Shown: one piece after another, positions 24,744 through 38,701 of the stretch
Layout of the letters: each line of letters begins with the position of its first letter
How positions within the stretch are numbered: the stretch's first letter is position 1
Assembly (NCBI RefSeq): GCF_012273895.1
Contig: NC_052103.1
Location: forward strand, 3,906,001-3,970,000
Direction: 5' to 3'
Length of the DNA: 64,000 nt
DNA from: Zerene cesonia
Taxonomy: Eukaryota; Arthropoda; Insecta; Lepidoptera; Pieridae
Made by a program: the position numbers and the translations under genes
Notes under the pieces: model-generated
Told to the model about the DNA's origin: nothing
Seen by the model: only the letters and a program-made list of their open reading frames with translations
Database searches by the model: none

Positions 24744-25429
24744 CTGCTGGTCCTTCAAGTGCCTTGGCCACACGGTCTCAACCCAGTCAATCATGCGCAC
24801 GATACGCGGCGCCTGCACATAGTTCTCGAGCCGCGTGTGGGAGAACTCTAGTGATATGACGTTCAAAAGTCTCTCCTTATTCGCATCGTCGTAGTAACGT
24901 TGCCAATCCTGGAATGATAATCAAGCATTTCAAAAAGCGGTCTTATAAGAGTTTAACGATGTTTTAATGGGTCACGTGGCTTGACATTTCACGAGTTGGT
25001 TCAGGTTCAAATGTATATGACTATAATATTATATAAAAGCTGGATAGAAACTCTTCTCCAATAGAATGTTTGGAGATCATGAGTCTAGTATTAGCGATTA
25101 TTATTTGTTGCTGTTACCCATTAACCGTTCTGATTCGAGAATTCAAAAAATGGCGCGTAACCATTTTGCCAACATAAGAAACGCGACTATTCAAACAAAG
25201 CCGTGCGTGTAGATAAAAAAAAATTGTCGAATCAATTCCTCATTTTAGTTCAAATTGAGCATAAACAATTTTTTTTTTTATTTTACTTATTTAAAATCGT
25301 TTTCATTTAAAACTTACCTTCATAGTCATTTCGATGTTCTTTTGCGTGTTTACGTCCATGACGTCGAGAACCCGCCGAGAGCCGACGCACATGCGCACAT
25401 CGTTGACTGTGAAGTTACTGGTCGGCACT
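24744..25429 (-). CDS. KDM2: KDM2 exons 3-4 (N-terminal part of JmjC region)
   Basis: Exon 3 is 25429-25318 (112 nt, donor GTAAGT) and exon 4 is 24908-24744 (165 nt, donor GTTAGA). Exon 3 begins with the base that completes Arg from exon 2 and reads VPTSNFTVNDVRMCVGSRRV ... NIEMTMK; exon 4 reads DWQRYYDDANKERLLNVISL ... WPRHLKDQQ. Both align closely with KDM2A (FTVNDVKMCVGSRRMVDVMD; RYYETPEEEREKLYNVISLE). Residues 92-184 of the joined protein. Phases match exon 2 (13924) only if contig B is reversed. Confidence 0.95.
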
Positions 25430-28400
25430 CTGCGGACAGATATCAATGAGAGACCACGTCGCTTTCGCACAGAAAAACTTCATTGTTAGCACCGCTTCAT
25501 GAAATTACACCACGAATGAATGGTTATTAAACAATCTTTGTCTTTCGCGTTTAATGTATTCAAAATAGCTTTTTTGATTCGAAATAGGTATGGTTTTAAA
25601 TGCCTAGTACACAACTTAGAAGTTAATTATGGTTCAAAACATTCAATTTAATTTTTTGCTCTTGGTCATATTTTTAGAAAATAATAATGGAAAAAATATT
25701 TAATAATTATATCAGACAAAATACATATAGATAGGTTTCATGAAAAGGATAAATATAGTCGTAACGTTTTGTGATATAAAAAGCGTTTTAATCAGAAAGC
25801 ACAAAAAACGATGCGAGGAAAAATCTTTGCATTTCCTTAAACGCCAGGAAAACAATGCCTTGCGTATATTTATGACTTATTAAATAAAACTTCACTAAAT
25901 CGCTTATTCCTCTGACGCAAAAGTTAAATACATGACAATTATTCTACGTTACGTTAAAGGCAAGAAATAAATAAATAATGTCAATAAAAACTAATAAAAA
26001 GAGATATGATGTAATGGTAAATATTCTACAGGTGCGAGGATGCATACACCGCTACGTAGTATGTAGGTACGTATCGATCGCATTGACGAATTGAGCGCTA
26101 TACTATACTATATATGACTAGGACCTAGCTGCATATTACCTAGCCGCGATATTGTGATTGCTAGCTTTGGCTGGGCGTGACGCGTCCAGAGCAAACGGGA
26201 AATAAAAATCAATTACAAACTTCGCTTTAACAATGTTTCGCAGATAGTTCGAGTATATCATTATGACTGTTAAGGTTATCTTTTTATTTATTCTAATACA
26301 GATGATATTTAAGAAATGGCGGTAACGTTTAAGTATATATATTTTCTATACTGTAAACGATCGTAGAATTTAACGTAGCTACAAATTTTAGTTACTTAAG
26401 AACCTCAAGTCCGAGCCGATCACTTCGTTTAATGAAGCTATTAAGAGTACTTATTTCACTGTGTAGTTTCTACAGTCATAAATAAAAACGCAATTAAAAC
26501 ATAGATTATGTGAAATTGCACAATGCACATATTTTTTGCAACTTAGTAGTCCTGCTATTCTATCTTTGGCTGTTTAAATGTACCGTTACCGACTCATTAG
26601 AAGTTTAATGAATAAGTACACATATTTATCCTGAATGCTCGTAATCTACGGATTATTTTAACCAGATAAGTAGACACAACTATTAGCGAGCGAGCGAGAC
26701 TTTAATTGATATTAACTTCCTTATTCCTCTAAAATATTGAATACAGTCATACATACATAGTATAGTAATTTATCACATAGTGCAAATAGTCAGTTATTAT
26801 ACTTAATAATCTTTGACATTAAAAAAATGAGAATTTCAAGATGCAATTCTCAGAAGTAAGATTATAAAATTTTAAGTCGATTTCTAATAAGAATAGTTAA
26901 ACATATTCTAACGGTTATTAACATTATTTCAAACTGAGTTTTTTAAATAATCATGACTAGATTTACATTGATCGCCGCATTGCTATTTTTTCATAATATT
27001 TTGCAGCACTTGCTTCATAACAAAACAAGGATGAATAAATTGAATCTTATTTTATGTAAGAGTCCCTGCAATGTCAAATAAATGCAATCAAACAACACAG
27101 ACAACAAATATCACAGATTTAGCTATGCATCAACATATTATTATCTGTGACGGATTGTCGGATATTATTTCAGATGTGGAAGTTCAAAGCGTGGGCCGAG
27201 GCTGGTCTGTGGGCGGGCGGGAGGCAACTCCGTACCGGCGACTACCACACACCCGCATCTATCTACATTTGATTGGATAATTGCATTGCGATTCTATGAA
27301 GAGCGAAAAAGCTCCAAACAAACGATATTTCTCGTGCAGATATTTCTCGGAAATGTAAAGCTAAATATTAATCATACAAAGCTTTGATATGTAATATATT
27401 TAATTTTCAATATTTATCTTTAATACAAACAAACAATAATTTGTATTCAAAATTCCAACTCGAAACTGGTGAAACCACTGGTCTTGGTGAAGCTACTAAA
27501 TTTATCAAAGGCGCAAGAAAATATAACTGCGTCAAAATGAGAAAACGAGAGCTCTAGCGCTATAATAACAGTAAATTATAACGTACTTATCAATGAATTT
27601 AGATACAATCAACAATTAGTAGTAGCTCCAAATTATATAACCGACCAAGCATACAATGTTTCACTATTATAAAATATTTATTTAATATTAAACAAAAACG
27701 AATTGGTCTCGAAACCACTAAATAACCAGTGAAGGGAAGCGATAAAAACATCTATTTTACAGTCGACCTACCAAGTCTACAATAAGCAACACGAGTTTAT
27801 AGCGCTTGCTCTTTATCGATAAGCCGCTTATCAAATCAAATAATTTTATAAATCGAAATGTTCCTTACACGATTGATGAAAATTGTACTTCCAATTAAAT
27901 TATAGAACGATAACCGCGTTTTGTGATAGAGCAGATATCTTCTACTCAAATTTTATTAGTTGTGACCGAGCCATTACCTATTCATAGATATAAATGAAAA
28001 CTTGTGTATTTTTTACTATCTAAAAGGGTTAACAAATGGTTTATATTCATAACAGTAAATTAATACTTGACGTTGACTCGGCGTTGACTTAACACATGTA
28101 TGTAATGTATCAAAACTTGATCACATTACGTGAATCATAAACCTTCATCCATTAACATTTCTTTTATCCTTACAATTGAAATACTTATAAGATTTGTGAG
28201 CGATAAGGCACGATTCCCGCTTACAATTTCTACACCGCTTCGTCAATGACAAGAGTCGCTTTTAAATCATCGCTCGCAACAAGTTAAATTGTTCTGAACT
28301 TCGCTATATCTCGGTGCTGTTAATTTAATTGTTATATTATATGTTATTAAAGTTCACTTGTTTAAAATTGTAAGATTAATGAATTCATTATAGTAACATT

Positions 28401-31001
28401 ATCAATTATTATAATAATAATATCATATTATTTGATTTAGAACTCCTTCTCAATGAAATACATAAATAACCAAGAGATGAAACGCAACTTCATTTAAATT
28501 TTGAGAAACCTATTTTAAAGGTCAAATAGTGGTAATGAAATGAATTAGTATTGAATTATTTCACAGAGGGCATCAATTTATACGTGTAATGCTTATTCAA
28601 TTCATTTGCTTTTTATAATATCTACGCTTATTTTGTAACTGCTAAAAAGTTAGATAATCGTACCCGAGACATGTCACATGAAATGTATTATGTGAAACAC
28701 ACGTGTCTGTGTTGCCTTGCGAGTTCCAAAAATTATATTCCATTCATAAAATCGCGTGATCTTTACAGAGATGTTTTTACAAAGTCTTCATTTTTCATGC
28801 AGTATGTATTTTTTTTTTGTAAACCGTATTGACTAGAATATTTGCTTTAGCTTGGAAATAATAGACTGAAAGTAATACAGAATGTTTCCTACTTTTAAAA
28901 CGCTTTTGAAAAATAAAATATTGCCATATGTCACCTATTGTTTTTAACACTTGTTAACTTTTTTCTAAGTTTTGATTTTAGTAACCTATTATCTAACACA
29001 AGCAAAACAAATACACGTTTATGAATAAAAACAAATCAATGGACTTGATCAAGACTCATTTATTGTGAACAACAGAATAATTAAGTAGTATATAATAATA
29101 AAAACCTCTAAAACTGTGGTACAAATTATTCAAGTTAAACATTTAAAACTCTATTAAACTGAACAGTTTTGAATTTTAAACTAACCGACCCTTACAAATT
29201 AGAATTCAGGAAATATAGCGTGGGGGGATGGCTACCAGTGAACTCTAGCTCTTTTAAAGGTTATCTATTTCTAGCTACTTGTTAGTTTTACATTGTACTC
29301 AGCACTTCATTAATAAGCACCAAGTATAAATGTGTTGACATGTAAACATATACCTATATTACATATTTTTAAAGCGTTAAATCGTAATATTATGCAATTA
29401 TTTAGTTTACTTAGTATGCTTATTGACAAAGTGTCAAAACTCATTCAATACTATTATTCTGAATGAATTGAAATCAACAAAATTAGATCATCAGATTTAA
29501 ACAACAGTATAAAGAGACAGCATGTAGACGTACAACGCCTTTTATCTCGTAGTAAATGCTGCAAAATGTCAAGGCAGTCAGAAATCAGAGATAAGTAGAG
29601 TAATGATGAAAAGCGACTTAGATGGTGTCCCGAGCTGCTAACAACATGGCGTATGAAGCTCGGGCTCGTTCTACCCTCGTCTCACCTCGCGCCCACCGCA
29701 CTACTAAACGTTTTCTTTGAACAACTTAATGGATTCGACTCTATTAGACTGTGATTATAATAAAATCTAACTTTCCATTCCTATTAAGGTAGAAACATAT
29801 AATGAAAATCGGAACTGTAGATGTAACACGGGTTTAACATTTCATTTCATTTTCTTCAATAATACACACATCCAATGACCAATGCTTAGCATAGCAACAC
29901 AAAAACATGGCGGACCGATAAACATTTACCATATTATGTCACTTTGACAGCACACAAGATGAGTGTAGTATGGCGTGCCCTTTAAATGGGCCATTTGTTT
30001 CGTTATCAAATCAATGTTATGATATATGACTGACCTAATTCATTTTTAAGGTTTAATATGTATCTAATGCAAAACGAAATGAAAAATGGACGGTAACGGA
30101 AACCCCTTTCTAAGCGCTTCATAGTCAGTCATAGGAAGTCTGTAAAATGAGAACCTTTTCTATATCGAACACGACTCGCGAGTAGTAGAGCAATAGAACG
30201 CCTTAGTTCAGAATAATCTCACCCTTATTTATTCTACGTCCATCGTACGTGACTACAAATTAATGAGATGTTTATGAAAAAAACTTCCTCTGAAGCAGTC
30301 TAAACAATGACGATGCACGCAATAGCAACAGCCTGTCCTTCTTCTATTTCGTCTACGTATTACTTCAACTATCTACATTAATGATTGAACTGACGTAGAA
30401 AGAAAGCATTAAAAGTTTATAATAATAAATATATACACTTGTAATAGATTACAACACATATAAAATCCTATACAGTCATACATACTAGTACCCTAAATAC
30501 GAAAGTAACTTTGTTGTTTTCATTACAAAAATATTTTGTTGGTGTAAACAAAGAAGACGTCGTAAGACGTCGTCGTGAACAGTTTAAAGCAAAAGCAGCA
30601 AAACCCTTTAAACGATATAATTATATAAAATTTATTAAGAGATAGGAATATGGCACAAAGAGAAAACAAATTGCAGCATAGTGTAACTACAATTTACGTG
30701 GATACCACCTTTAATTTTCTTTATAACCATGCATAAACAAAAGACAAACAACAATTAAAATAAAAAAATAAACATCTTAATTTCTACAGTAAATTTAGGT
30801 TAAGAACGTGACATTACTTGAATATCACCAAATATTCACTCGAAAGAGGAAAAAAATGTAATTACAAATAAAGGTCCCATCACGGTTCAATTCCAAACAA
30901 CAACTTTCTTTTGTTAAATAGAACGCAACGAGAGGACTGTAGTTTTAAAAATAAACAATTAGGTAAGTAGATGAATCCACACAAAAAGAACGTGCAAAAG
31001 A

Positions 31002-31208
31002 TCCCTACTAATTTTATACCTACATGTGAAAGTAGATTCCGTCTCTTTGCCTGTCTGCCCATTCACTTCACGCCTTAACCATGGAACTGATTTGGAAGAA
31101 ATTTTGGTACAAAGACAGTTCAAGACATAAGACAGTTTTTATCTCGGAAATTCCACGGGAGCAATGCAGGTAAAACCTTGAGTTTGTCTTTCTTCAAGTA
31201 CAAGCTAG
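31002..31208 (+). mobile_element. Allelic copy of the Helitron-like element at 17201
   Basis: Starts TCCCTACTAATTTTATACCT and ends CAAGCTAG. It differs from the left-arm copy by a few substitutions (for example GACATAAGACAG against GACATAGGACAG), in line with the rest of the arm. Confidence 0.6.
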
Positions 31209-31690
31209 TAATGGATATTACAAGAATTAATAGCTTAATTAGGATAATTATCATATTTGATTGAATCGTTTCTGAAGTATTTATAATCGTTGCAACCACT
31301 TAATAGATTTAGTAAATTAAGCATGCGATCAGTCATGCATAAACGAATCCATGACAACTAAGCATTAACGTACAATGCATAAACAACTGAACTCATAATT
31401 ACACTCAAAAATTGTCTTAAAAGCAAAACTCTGTATGTACGCGTGAATTAGGCAGTTTAAAAAATATGAGCCGTACAAAAGACTTAGAACATTACTGACA
31501 CGAAATAAGAAGTTATATTTCCGAGAATGTTTTGCACAACCCCGCTCAGGCATTTTTGACGACCTTCATTTATTTAGGAGGTTGTGAGTATGGTTGTTTA
31601 AAGGTTGTTTTGAATCGACCCGATTCACGACGAATCCATTTTAGAATAGTAAATGCTTGCGTATAGTACAAATAATAATCAGTCTTTGAG

Positions 31691-31818
31691 AAATTTTGAA
31701 AGAATAGAAAAAATTTTATCGCGAGGCGGGATCCGAACCCGCGTTTTTTGCCAAACCGTAGCACCGCCTAGCCTCTCGGCCACCCGTGATAAAATATTTT
31801 CTATTCTTTAAAAATTTT
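31691..31818 (-). ncRNA. Allelic copy of the tRNA-like hairpin
   Basis: The core, both boxes and the T-arm are the same as at 16571-16698. In the stem, base 31717 is T and base 31791 is A, where the left arm (read on the same strand) has G and C. These two positions pair with each other, so the stem stays fully paired there in both copies (G-C in one, T-A in the other). Confidence 0.55.
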
Positions 31819-31998
31819 CATTCATAAAGCATTTCAATGCTATACAACTAAAAATTAAATCATTGGATTTTTTAAGAATATTGTAGTTATAGGTTAAGGC
31901 AATTAGGTAAGTGAAGATATAACTCTGTTAATATAGCTATAAGTAATACCTATATTGCTACATCTGCTGTGCGTGGGATGCGTTAGAGGGCCCATAAT

Positions 31999-32400
31999 AT
32001 GATAAATAATATATTATAATTGTTTAAAAGAACTAAAAAACATTATTTTATCATATTTTGCAAATTGAAAAATGGAATAATTTTATCAAATTAGTGTATT
32101 GTCATCGGTCCTCAATAAATCTACAAAGTTTGAACGAAATCTGGCCGTTTAAAGTGGGTCAAAATCGCGCCCAAAGAAGTCGGTTACAAACAAACATACA
32201 GGTGAAGCTAATAAAAAGCGTGTAAAAAGAGATGTTGTCTATAGATTTCAATAGTACATAGAATATTATGCTAATAATAAAACGTTCTCTTCTTAACACC
32301 TTTTTATTAGCTTCACCTGTATCTTCGTATGTTAGCGACTCCTTTACATTTAAACTTTGAATATTTATCGAGGATCGGTGACAATACAATGATTTCATGA
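31999..32400. repeat. Foldback repeat with long inverted arms, fuller copy
   Basis: One arm (about 32095-32220: GTATTGTCATCGGTCCTC ... ACAGGTGAAGCTAATAAAAA) is the imperfect inverted complement of the other (about 32290-32393: TTTTTATTAGCTTCACCTGT ... GAGGATCGGTGACAATAC), around a centre near 32250. A related fragment is at 4590-4730. No transposase frame. The arms differ in their middle parts, so this looks like two diverged copies in head-to-head orientation or an old foldback transposon. Confidence 0.65.
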
Positions 32401-34553
32401 GTTCCTATTATTCTGACGAGAGTCGCCCAGATTAATTATATAATTTTGTTATTTCACTACTCTGTATACAAGTGAGTCAAATAAGTTGATACTGTCATTT
32501 TAAGTTTTTTTTTAATCTATTGATATACCTTTTGAATTGAGCATGACATATATACCTAACTAATTATAGACATGGTCATCTGTATGTTTAGGTAAATCGT
32601 ATATTAAATTTTATCACATATAGTCTAGATACTATTAAATTTGCATATAGCGAAAAGTTACAACCAGTTAATTTATTCATAATATGTATATGAATGTTTT
32701 CGAGTAAGTATTAAAATAATTGTCGTTTTTTTTTCTCAGATATCATAATTCACAAGTCATTTATAAGAATTGTCAGAGTTTTTGTGAATACGAATGTCTT
32801 CATAAATTTCAATACACTTAAAAGCAACTTTAATACAGCCTAAAAAATAGGGCTGAAAAAGTGTAAGTCACATTAGAATTTAATTTGTGATAGTTAATTG
32901 CGAATAATTTAAAAATGGTAAGTACCATTGTCGTCTATATAGCCATTGCCTACTATTAACAGTTTAAATCTTTTGTTACTTTCACACATATATTACTTAG
33001 ATAATGAGATTCCAGAGTCAAAAAGTACAAACTTTGATTTAATCGCAAAAGGATTGAGAATTAAAATAGTACCTTTAGATGGAAATTCGTTAAATTATAG
33101 CAGTTTGATATGAAAATTCAGTTTTATAATTACAAAATCATCTTAAATTAATTATATCAGGACATAATAACATCAGCTTGACACGCATATTCGTCAAAAT
33201 TAGAAATAATTATATAAAAACATAATTCCTGAAATTTTTTACCCACCCAATTTAATTAAAGTTGCATTTAATAACTATTCCCACTATATTATTCGTTCAC
33301 AGATTGACGTCTTAATATTAACTATAACTTTGAGACTAATGATACTTGAAACTTCTGCACTTCATTAAGAGCTTAACATTAATACTCAATTGTTCTAGTT
33401 GTCTACCCTTTGATAAAACAACCAAACTCACTGTTATCTATCTAAAGTGTAAACGAACGTTTTAAAGCACAAAAAATAAAATTTTCGCATTGCGCATTTT
33501 CAGTATGAAGTCAAAACGTAAATCCTACCGGACCATCTAGTTTTGTCATTCAGTAGTCGGCGGGTTAAGGAAAATAATTTAAAACTATTAGGTTTAGTGT
33601 AATAATGTGACTGAACCTTTATAGTTTTGTCAAAGAGAACGCGTCCATAGCACGCGTCAGAGTTGTATTCGTTCTATCTGACATAACCATTACCGCGTCA
33701 ACACAATTCGGCGTCATAGCGCTGCGTCAGGTTAGCGCTCTGACGCGAGCTAAGTATACTTTTTTATCGTCGGATTAATTTGGCAGAAAAACCAGTGTCA
33801 TTACTTTTTTTCATGTGACAGTGACAATTAGTACGTGTGACAGACTTTAAACAACCGTCCATTAAACATATGTCAAGTGTCATAAATCATTACATATTTG
33901 CGTCAGCGCCGAACATCAAATCATTGCAAAAAAAATATGCAGAAGTTGCAGAGCCAGCCCTAACTTTCTATAAGAGTCAATTATTGACATTATTAATACC
34001 AATAATACGCAATAATAAAATTGATAAAGTACAGGATTTACAAGTAATTGATTTTATGCTATAATAGCTGAATATCAAAAAGATCACACATAACTAATTT
34101 ATTTAATCAAATGATATTTTTGTTTAATTTAGGCATATCATTTTCAACAAAAAAGTTTTCTTTTTGGATGATTTTTGAGCCCATCTACTGATATTAAGAG
34201 GAAAACAAATACAAATCATAGGTATGCTTGAGATATTTTAACAAAAAAACTACAGGACCGATTTTAAACATTCCTCCACAATTAGAAGCTGTTACTTCAC
34301 TGAGTGACATGGGTTATATTAAAAAGAATCATTGTAATAACATAAAGTATACATTACTTACCAAAACATTAATTTGATATCAATTTAAACTAGATATATA
34401 TAAATATAAACATCTTAACTTCCGAATGAAATCGAAGATATGAAGTATTAATGGTAAAAATATGGACTTAATTAATCATCATAACATTTTCCAGAATTGG
34501 TGATGTTTAATTTAAGATTTCAGTATTATTATATACATATATCAAACACTTAC

Positions 34554-34780
34554 CTCAACCCCAATCCAGCTTTATCTTTAAAGAGGAGAGGTGTTGTAAA
34601 CCCATTCTTCTGCAGGTATGATATGGTGAGATCAGTGCCTTGCATTTCCAAGACAGCCCCCGAATGCTCAAATCTCTGGCTCTCCAGCTTGTCAGCGAGA
34701 GAGAAACCTCTACCGCCTTCCGCTTCATCATCTCCAAGAGCCCACTCATCGGAATAGAGCTTACGTTGCTTGCGTTCTCG
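34554..34780 (-). CDS. KDM2: KDM2 exon 2, second haplotype copy
   Basis: Same 227-nt exon with the same acceptor and donor as 13698-13924 and one synonymous difference. It is intact and should be regarded as the allele of exon 2 carried by contig B, on the same strand as exons 3-7 of that contig. On contig B alone, exons 1, 2 and 3-7 run in the correct order on the minus strand (36378, 34780, 25429 and on), which confirms that B is internally correct and only its placement is wrong. Confidence 0.9.
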
Positions 34781-36330
34781 CTGTTAATAAGATTATATGT
34801 TTTACTAAAGCATATTTCTGTAACTAATGCTTCTAAAATTACAGACGTCTCAATTAGTAGTGATTGTATTTAGTTTATGAAAATATATTGATTTGTCTTT
34901 GCTATCTATAAAGTTTATTATATCGAAATAGTTTAGACATATTATGGTCTTATTTTTTTTTTATAAACTTTTATTAGAATTTGACTATGGATGCATATTA
35001 TATATTATGCTAATAATTTTTTTTTCCTTATATTGTAATATATCCACAGCCATTCATCATTAATCTTACTTTTCTCTAAATATAATATAATATAGCTATT
35101 TTTTATTCCCTACATAATATTAGATCACATTTAATGTTGTATAATAATTTAACTGTTTCATAGTAACATTGTAAAATTGTGATAGCCACTTCTAAGCTAG
35201 CTACTTCTAAGGTATTGTAATTTTTTTTGTTTTTGTTAGGAAACCAAATAATAGTTACAGGTAACAATCTCAGAGACAACATACTCATTTCGAAACTCAG
35301 GAGTGCCCACTTATCACACTTTCATGGAATTAATTATTTATTTTTTGGAGATACAACAATTTGATGCAAAATGGCACAGTTGTATTGAAGCATAAAAAGT
35401 AATATGAAACCCTTTATAATGAAATCCGAGATTGGAAATTTAAAACGATATTTTTAGTCAGTTTTTGTAATTTTTTTTTTATTTTACAAAATACATAATA
35501 TAACGCAATTTAAAACGATATATTTGAGTTACACTGTAAAACTGGATTATTGTAGAGACAATCATGTAGGTAACATTTTTAAAGGCAACCCAAGGACACT
35601 TGTTCAAGTGTAAATGCATGTAATGCAGCTTGATAGAGGATCGTGTAGCAATATAAACTTTCGTTCCAAAGGAACTGCGCCTTAGTAAATAACAAAGAGT
35701 TTATTCATGCGGTAAACACGTACTATAAAATTGTGTTCAGTCATCGTCATTTAATTGGTACAATGTTTTCGTTAATTGTCTTGCGCCCGATATATAATTG
35801 TTCCGAAGAAGATTATTTATATTTAAGTAATAAACTAGATTACGAGCGGAGTCATAGTCAAAGAGTTCGGACTCGACGTGTGGTCGCACGGCGCACGCCC
35901 CAGGCCGCCTGCCCTCCGCTAAAAGCGGGAGGGAAACGCCTTCGTCCCTACCAGATGCCTGCTAGGTATGCTTCGACGACGACGTCTCTGCCGCTCGCCG
36001 CATTTCGCTTTTGTCACAGTCGCTACATCGCAGTACTGCGATTTCCGAAACTATTATAGATTTTGACACCTCTTCGCATGCGCGAATACATACGGCCGCC
36101 GCGTTTTAAACTTGCGGCGTGATCTCCAAAAACTCCGAACGATGACACACACAAAATATTAAGAAATCTATGTAATCTCCAAATATAACAACATCGAACT
36201 AATTCCTATGACTTACATAAATCGATACACGATGCAGCGATGCACCATTTCATGTTTACGTGATCCCAGATAAAGCCACCATGGCGTCACCCGGGACTAA
36301 ATACGTAAAAATTTAACAATAAACACTCAC

Positions 36331-36378
36331 CAGCTGCCTTGGAACTTGTTTCTTATTATTCGGCAGTGTTTCCGACAT
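36331..36378 (-). CDS. KDM2: KDM2 exon 1, second haplotype copy
   Basis: Identical over all 48 bases to 12103-12150, with the same hairpin upstream of and around the ATG and the same donor GTGAGT. Contig B therefore carries the gene's start through exon 7 without a break. Confidence 0.75.
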
Positions 36379-38437
36379 GTTTCTGTAAGTCAGAAACACT
36401 GCACCACAAAATGAACACTATTTTACGTAAATATTTTACACGGAGCACGAGAAAAAGTAACGCAATCCACCATTTGCCACACACGACACTACTGCCAACA
36501 ATACAAAGAGCAATCACTCTGTATACGTTTTGAAGGTTGGTACCGCTTTCAACGCCTCATTGGTTTATTTATGAAACACAGGAGCGGTAAGTTTAAAAAT
36601 TTGTATCATATTCACGTCTATCCCAAGTAAGAATATGGATTAGTTTAGTTCGGATACAAACTATCATCTGTATTGGGATGCTAGTATAAATTTATAAAAC
36701 CATAGGCCTAACTTATAATATTTAGTGCATAATAAGTGGAATACTATTATTTTTCACATTTTGTGTTGCCCTCATTAAACTGTCAGTAGTCAGTACAATA
36801 AGTCTTCCAATGCAGGTGCATACCTTTAACGTGACGTACTTCATCATTGGAAAACATTTAATTTATTTAGATAATGAAGGCTTAAACCGCTCAAAAACGT
36901 ACAAATAATACAGAACCTCAGCGAGTAATTTTTTGTTGCAATATATACCTAATGCTTAATAAATATAAATTGAAACTATATAAAAGCATATTGTAAACTT
37001 AATTTCTTAACTAATACTATACTAGAGTGAGTTGTTAAAAAAATATATTTTTTCTCTATAATATTATGCGTTCTATATTCGTGCATTTTGAAATAATTTA
37101 AATACCAATGGTTTAAATCACAGTTTTGAATCTTTGGTTATTATGACTCTACTTTACTAAGAGTTTTTAAGAGTTTTTTTTGTGGATTCTATTTTAAATA
37201 TTTATTCATTATGTATCATATTACTAGGAATATATAAAACTATATCTAAATCCAGATCTTATATTATGTAGAAATAAATATTATATAGAAAATTTTGAGT
37301 GTCGCAAAATATTACTATGTGGATATTAGCTTATCGCATATAAAAAGGGGTATATCATCATGCTGAAGATTATTCACTGATATTCGCTAAAAATCCGTCA
37401 TTCATCCTTAAGCAATTTGTTTCCTTTAAGATAAAAATTAAAAAATACATAAACCTATATCACTTATTATAGCCATTTTTAAGGTTTTAACTTTGTATGT
37501 GTTTTTATCCTGATTTAAGTAAATTAAAAGTTCTGTTATGTAAACCTAGTATTTTATATAGAAAATGTTTACTTGCCACTTTTTTATTTTATTAAATAAG
37601 TAGCATTGAAAATATTCAATTTCAAGTTAGCGATTAGAGCTGTTTCAATACAATATTAGCATGATACGTATGCGGTAAGAAAATTGTTCTGAAGTTATTA
37701 TTTATTTTACCAATAATGATATGTTTAAGATAAAGGTACTAAGAGGCCAAAAGTTTTGTTTAAAGTATCCTGAACAAATACATTTTTAATACTTATGTCA
37801 GTGTAACCTTGCAAACATTATTTATTTTATGCACTTTTATTATAGAAACTAAAATGCAGGTATGTCCTACCTGTAGGAAGTACGTTGTGTCCTAAGCTAA
37901 ACGTATATACTGGATAGTAGATAGATATTTACAATATTAACTTTCGATATTCCAATATATGTATGTATATACAATGAAGTCTGAATTGGTACCATTATAA
38001 TAAAAATATGAGTGTATTTATGTTTAATTTTGAGTTCAGAACTTTTCAATAAAGCTGTCTACAAACGTTGTAAGTGACCTGTTGACTTTAGTCTCGATAC
38101 TCTAAATTGTTGAAAATTATTTATAGGTTATGTTATTGTGATTATTAATAGATTGTGTTATTAGCGTTAATTATAAATTAATGCAAATTGTTAATATGAT
38201 AACGCATTCTTTTTTTTCCTTATACATATATATCTTGTATGTAGAACATTACATAGAATAGTTGATGAAAGTCGAAATTTTGTAGCTTTTCTTTACATTA
38301 TAAATAGTTCATTTAAAATTTATAGCCTGTCAGTTTCTTATAGCAAATATTAATAGCAGTACTTTTGCCATTCATATCTATCTAAATAAATTGTGATTTT
38401 CTAGAAAGGTGTGTTTTTAGAAAAAGTATATCTAATA

Positions 38438-38642
38438 CTAGCTGCGCCCCACGGTTTTACCCGCGTCTGTCTGTATCCCGTAGGAATATCGGGATAAAAA
38501 GTTGCCTATATGTTATTCCCAGCTCCCCAGTTCTCCAGCTCTCTACGTACCAAATTTCATTGCATTTGGTTCAGTTCTTGCGTGAAGAGCAACACACGCA
38601 CACACATCCTTACAAACTTTCTCATTTATAATATTAGTAGGA
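38438..38642 (-). mobile_element. Allelic copy of the boundary Helitron
   Basis: Minus-strand counterpart of 9870-10068, with CTAG at 38438-38441 and the TCCTACTAATATTATAAA start at the other end. Small indels separate the copies (GCAACACACGCACACACATC here). Arm similarity stops 8 bp beyond it. Confidence 0.7.
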
Positions 38643-38701
38643 TATATTGTACAGAAGATTAAAAATGAGCGAAAAGGTTGTACTGTTTGAGTATAGTATA
38701 T

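Larger units (their letters stand above)
26503..38650 (-). repeat. Right arm of ~12-kb inverted repeat (haplotype copy 2)
   Basis: Reverse complement of 9862-21875. It begins 1.07 kb beyond KDM2 exon 3, inside intron 2, and ends 8 bp past the 5' end of the Helitron at 38438-38642. Differences from the left arm include loss of the 97-bp insert (empty site about 33751), an extra ~216 bp in the foldback element (about 32007-32222), the paired substitution in the tRNA-like hairpin, and scattered single-base changes and short indels. Everything of note in it is listed as a separate copy; nothing else in it looks like a gene. Confidence 0.9.

Noticed and set aside
9862..38650. Giant natural palindrome or heterozygous inversion with duplicated ends
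   Set aside because: The left arm stops at a contig edge, gaps are fixed-size, and KDM2 would be destroyed. Misplacement of an allelic contig needs fewer assumptions.
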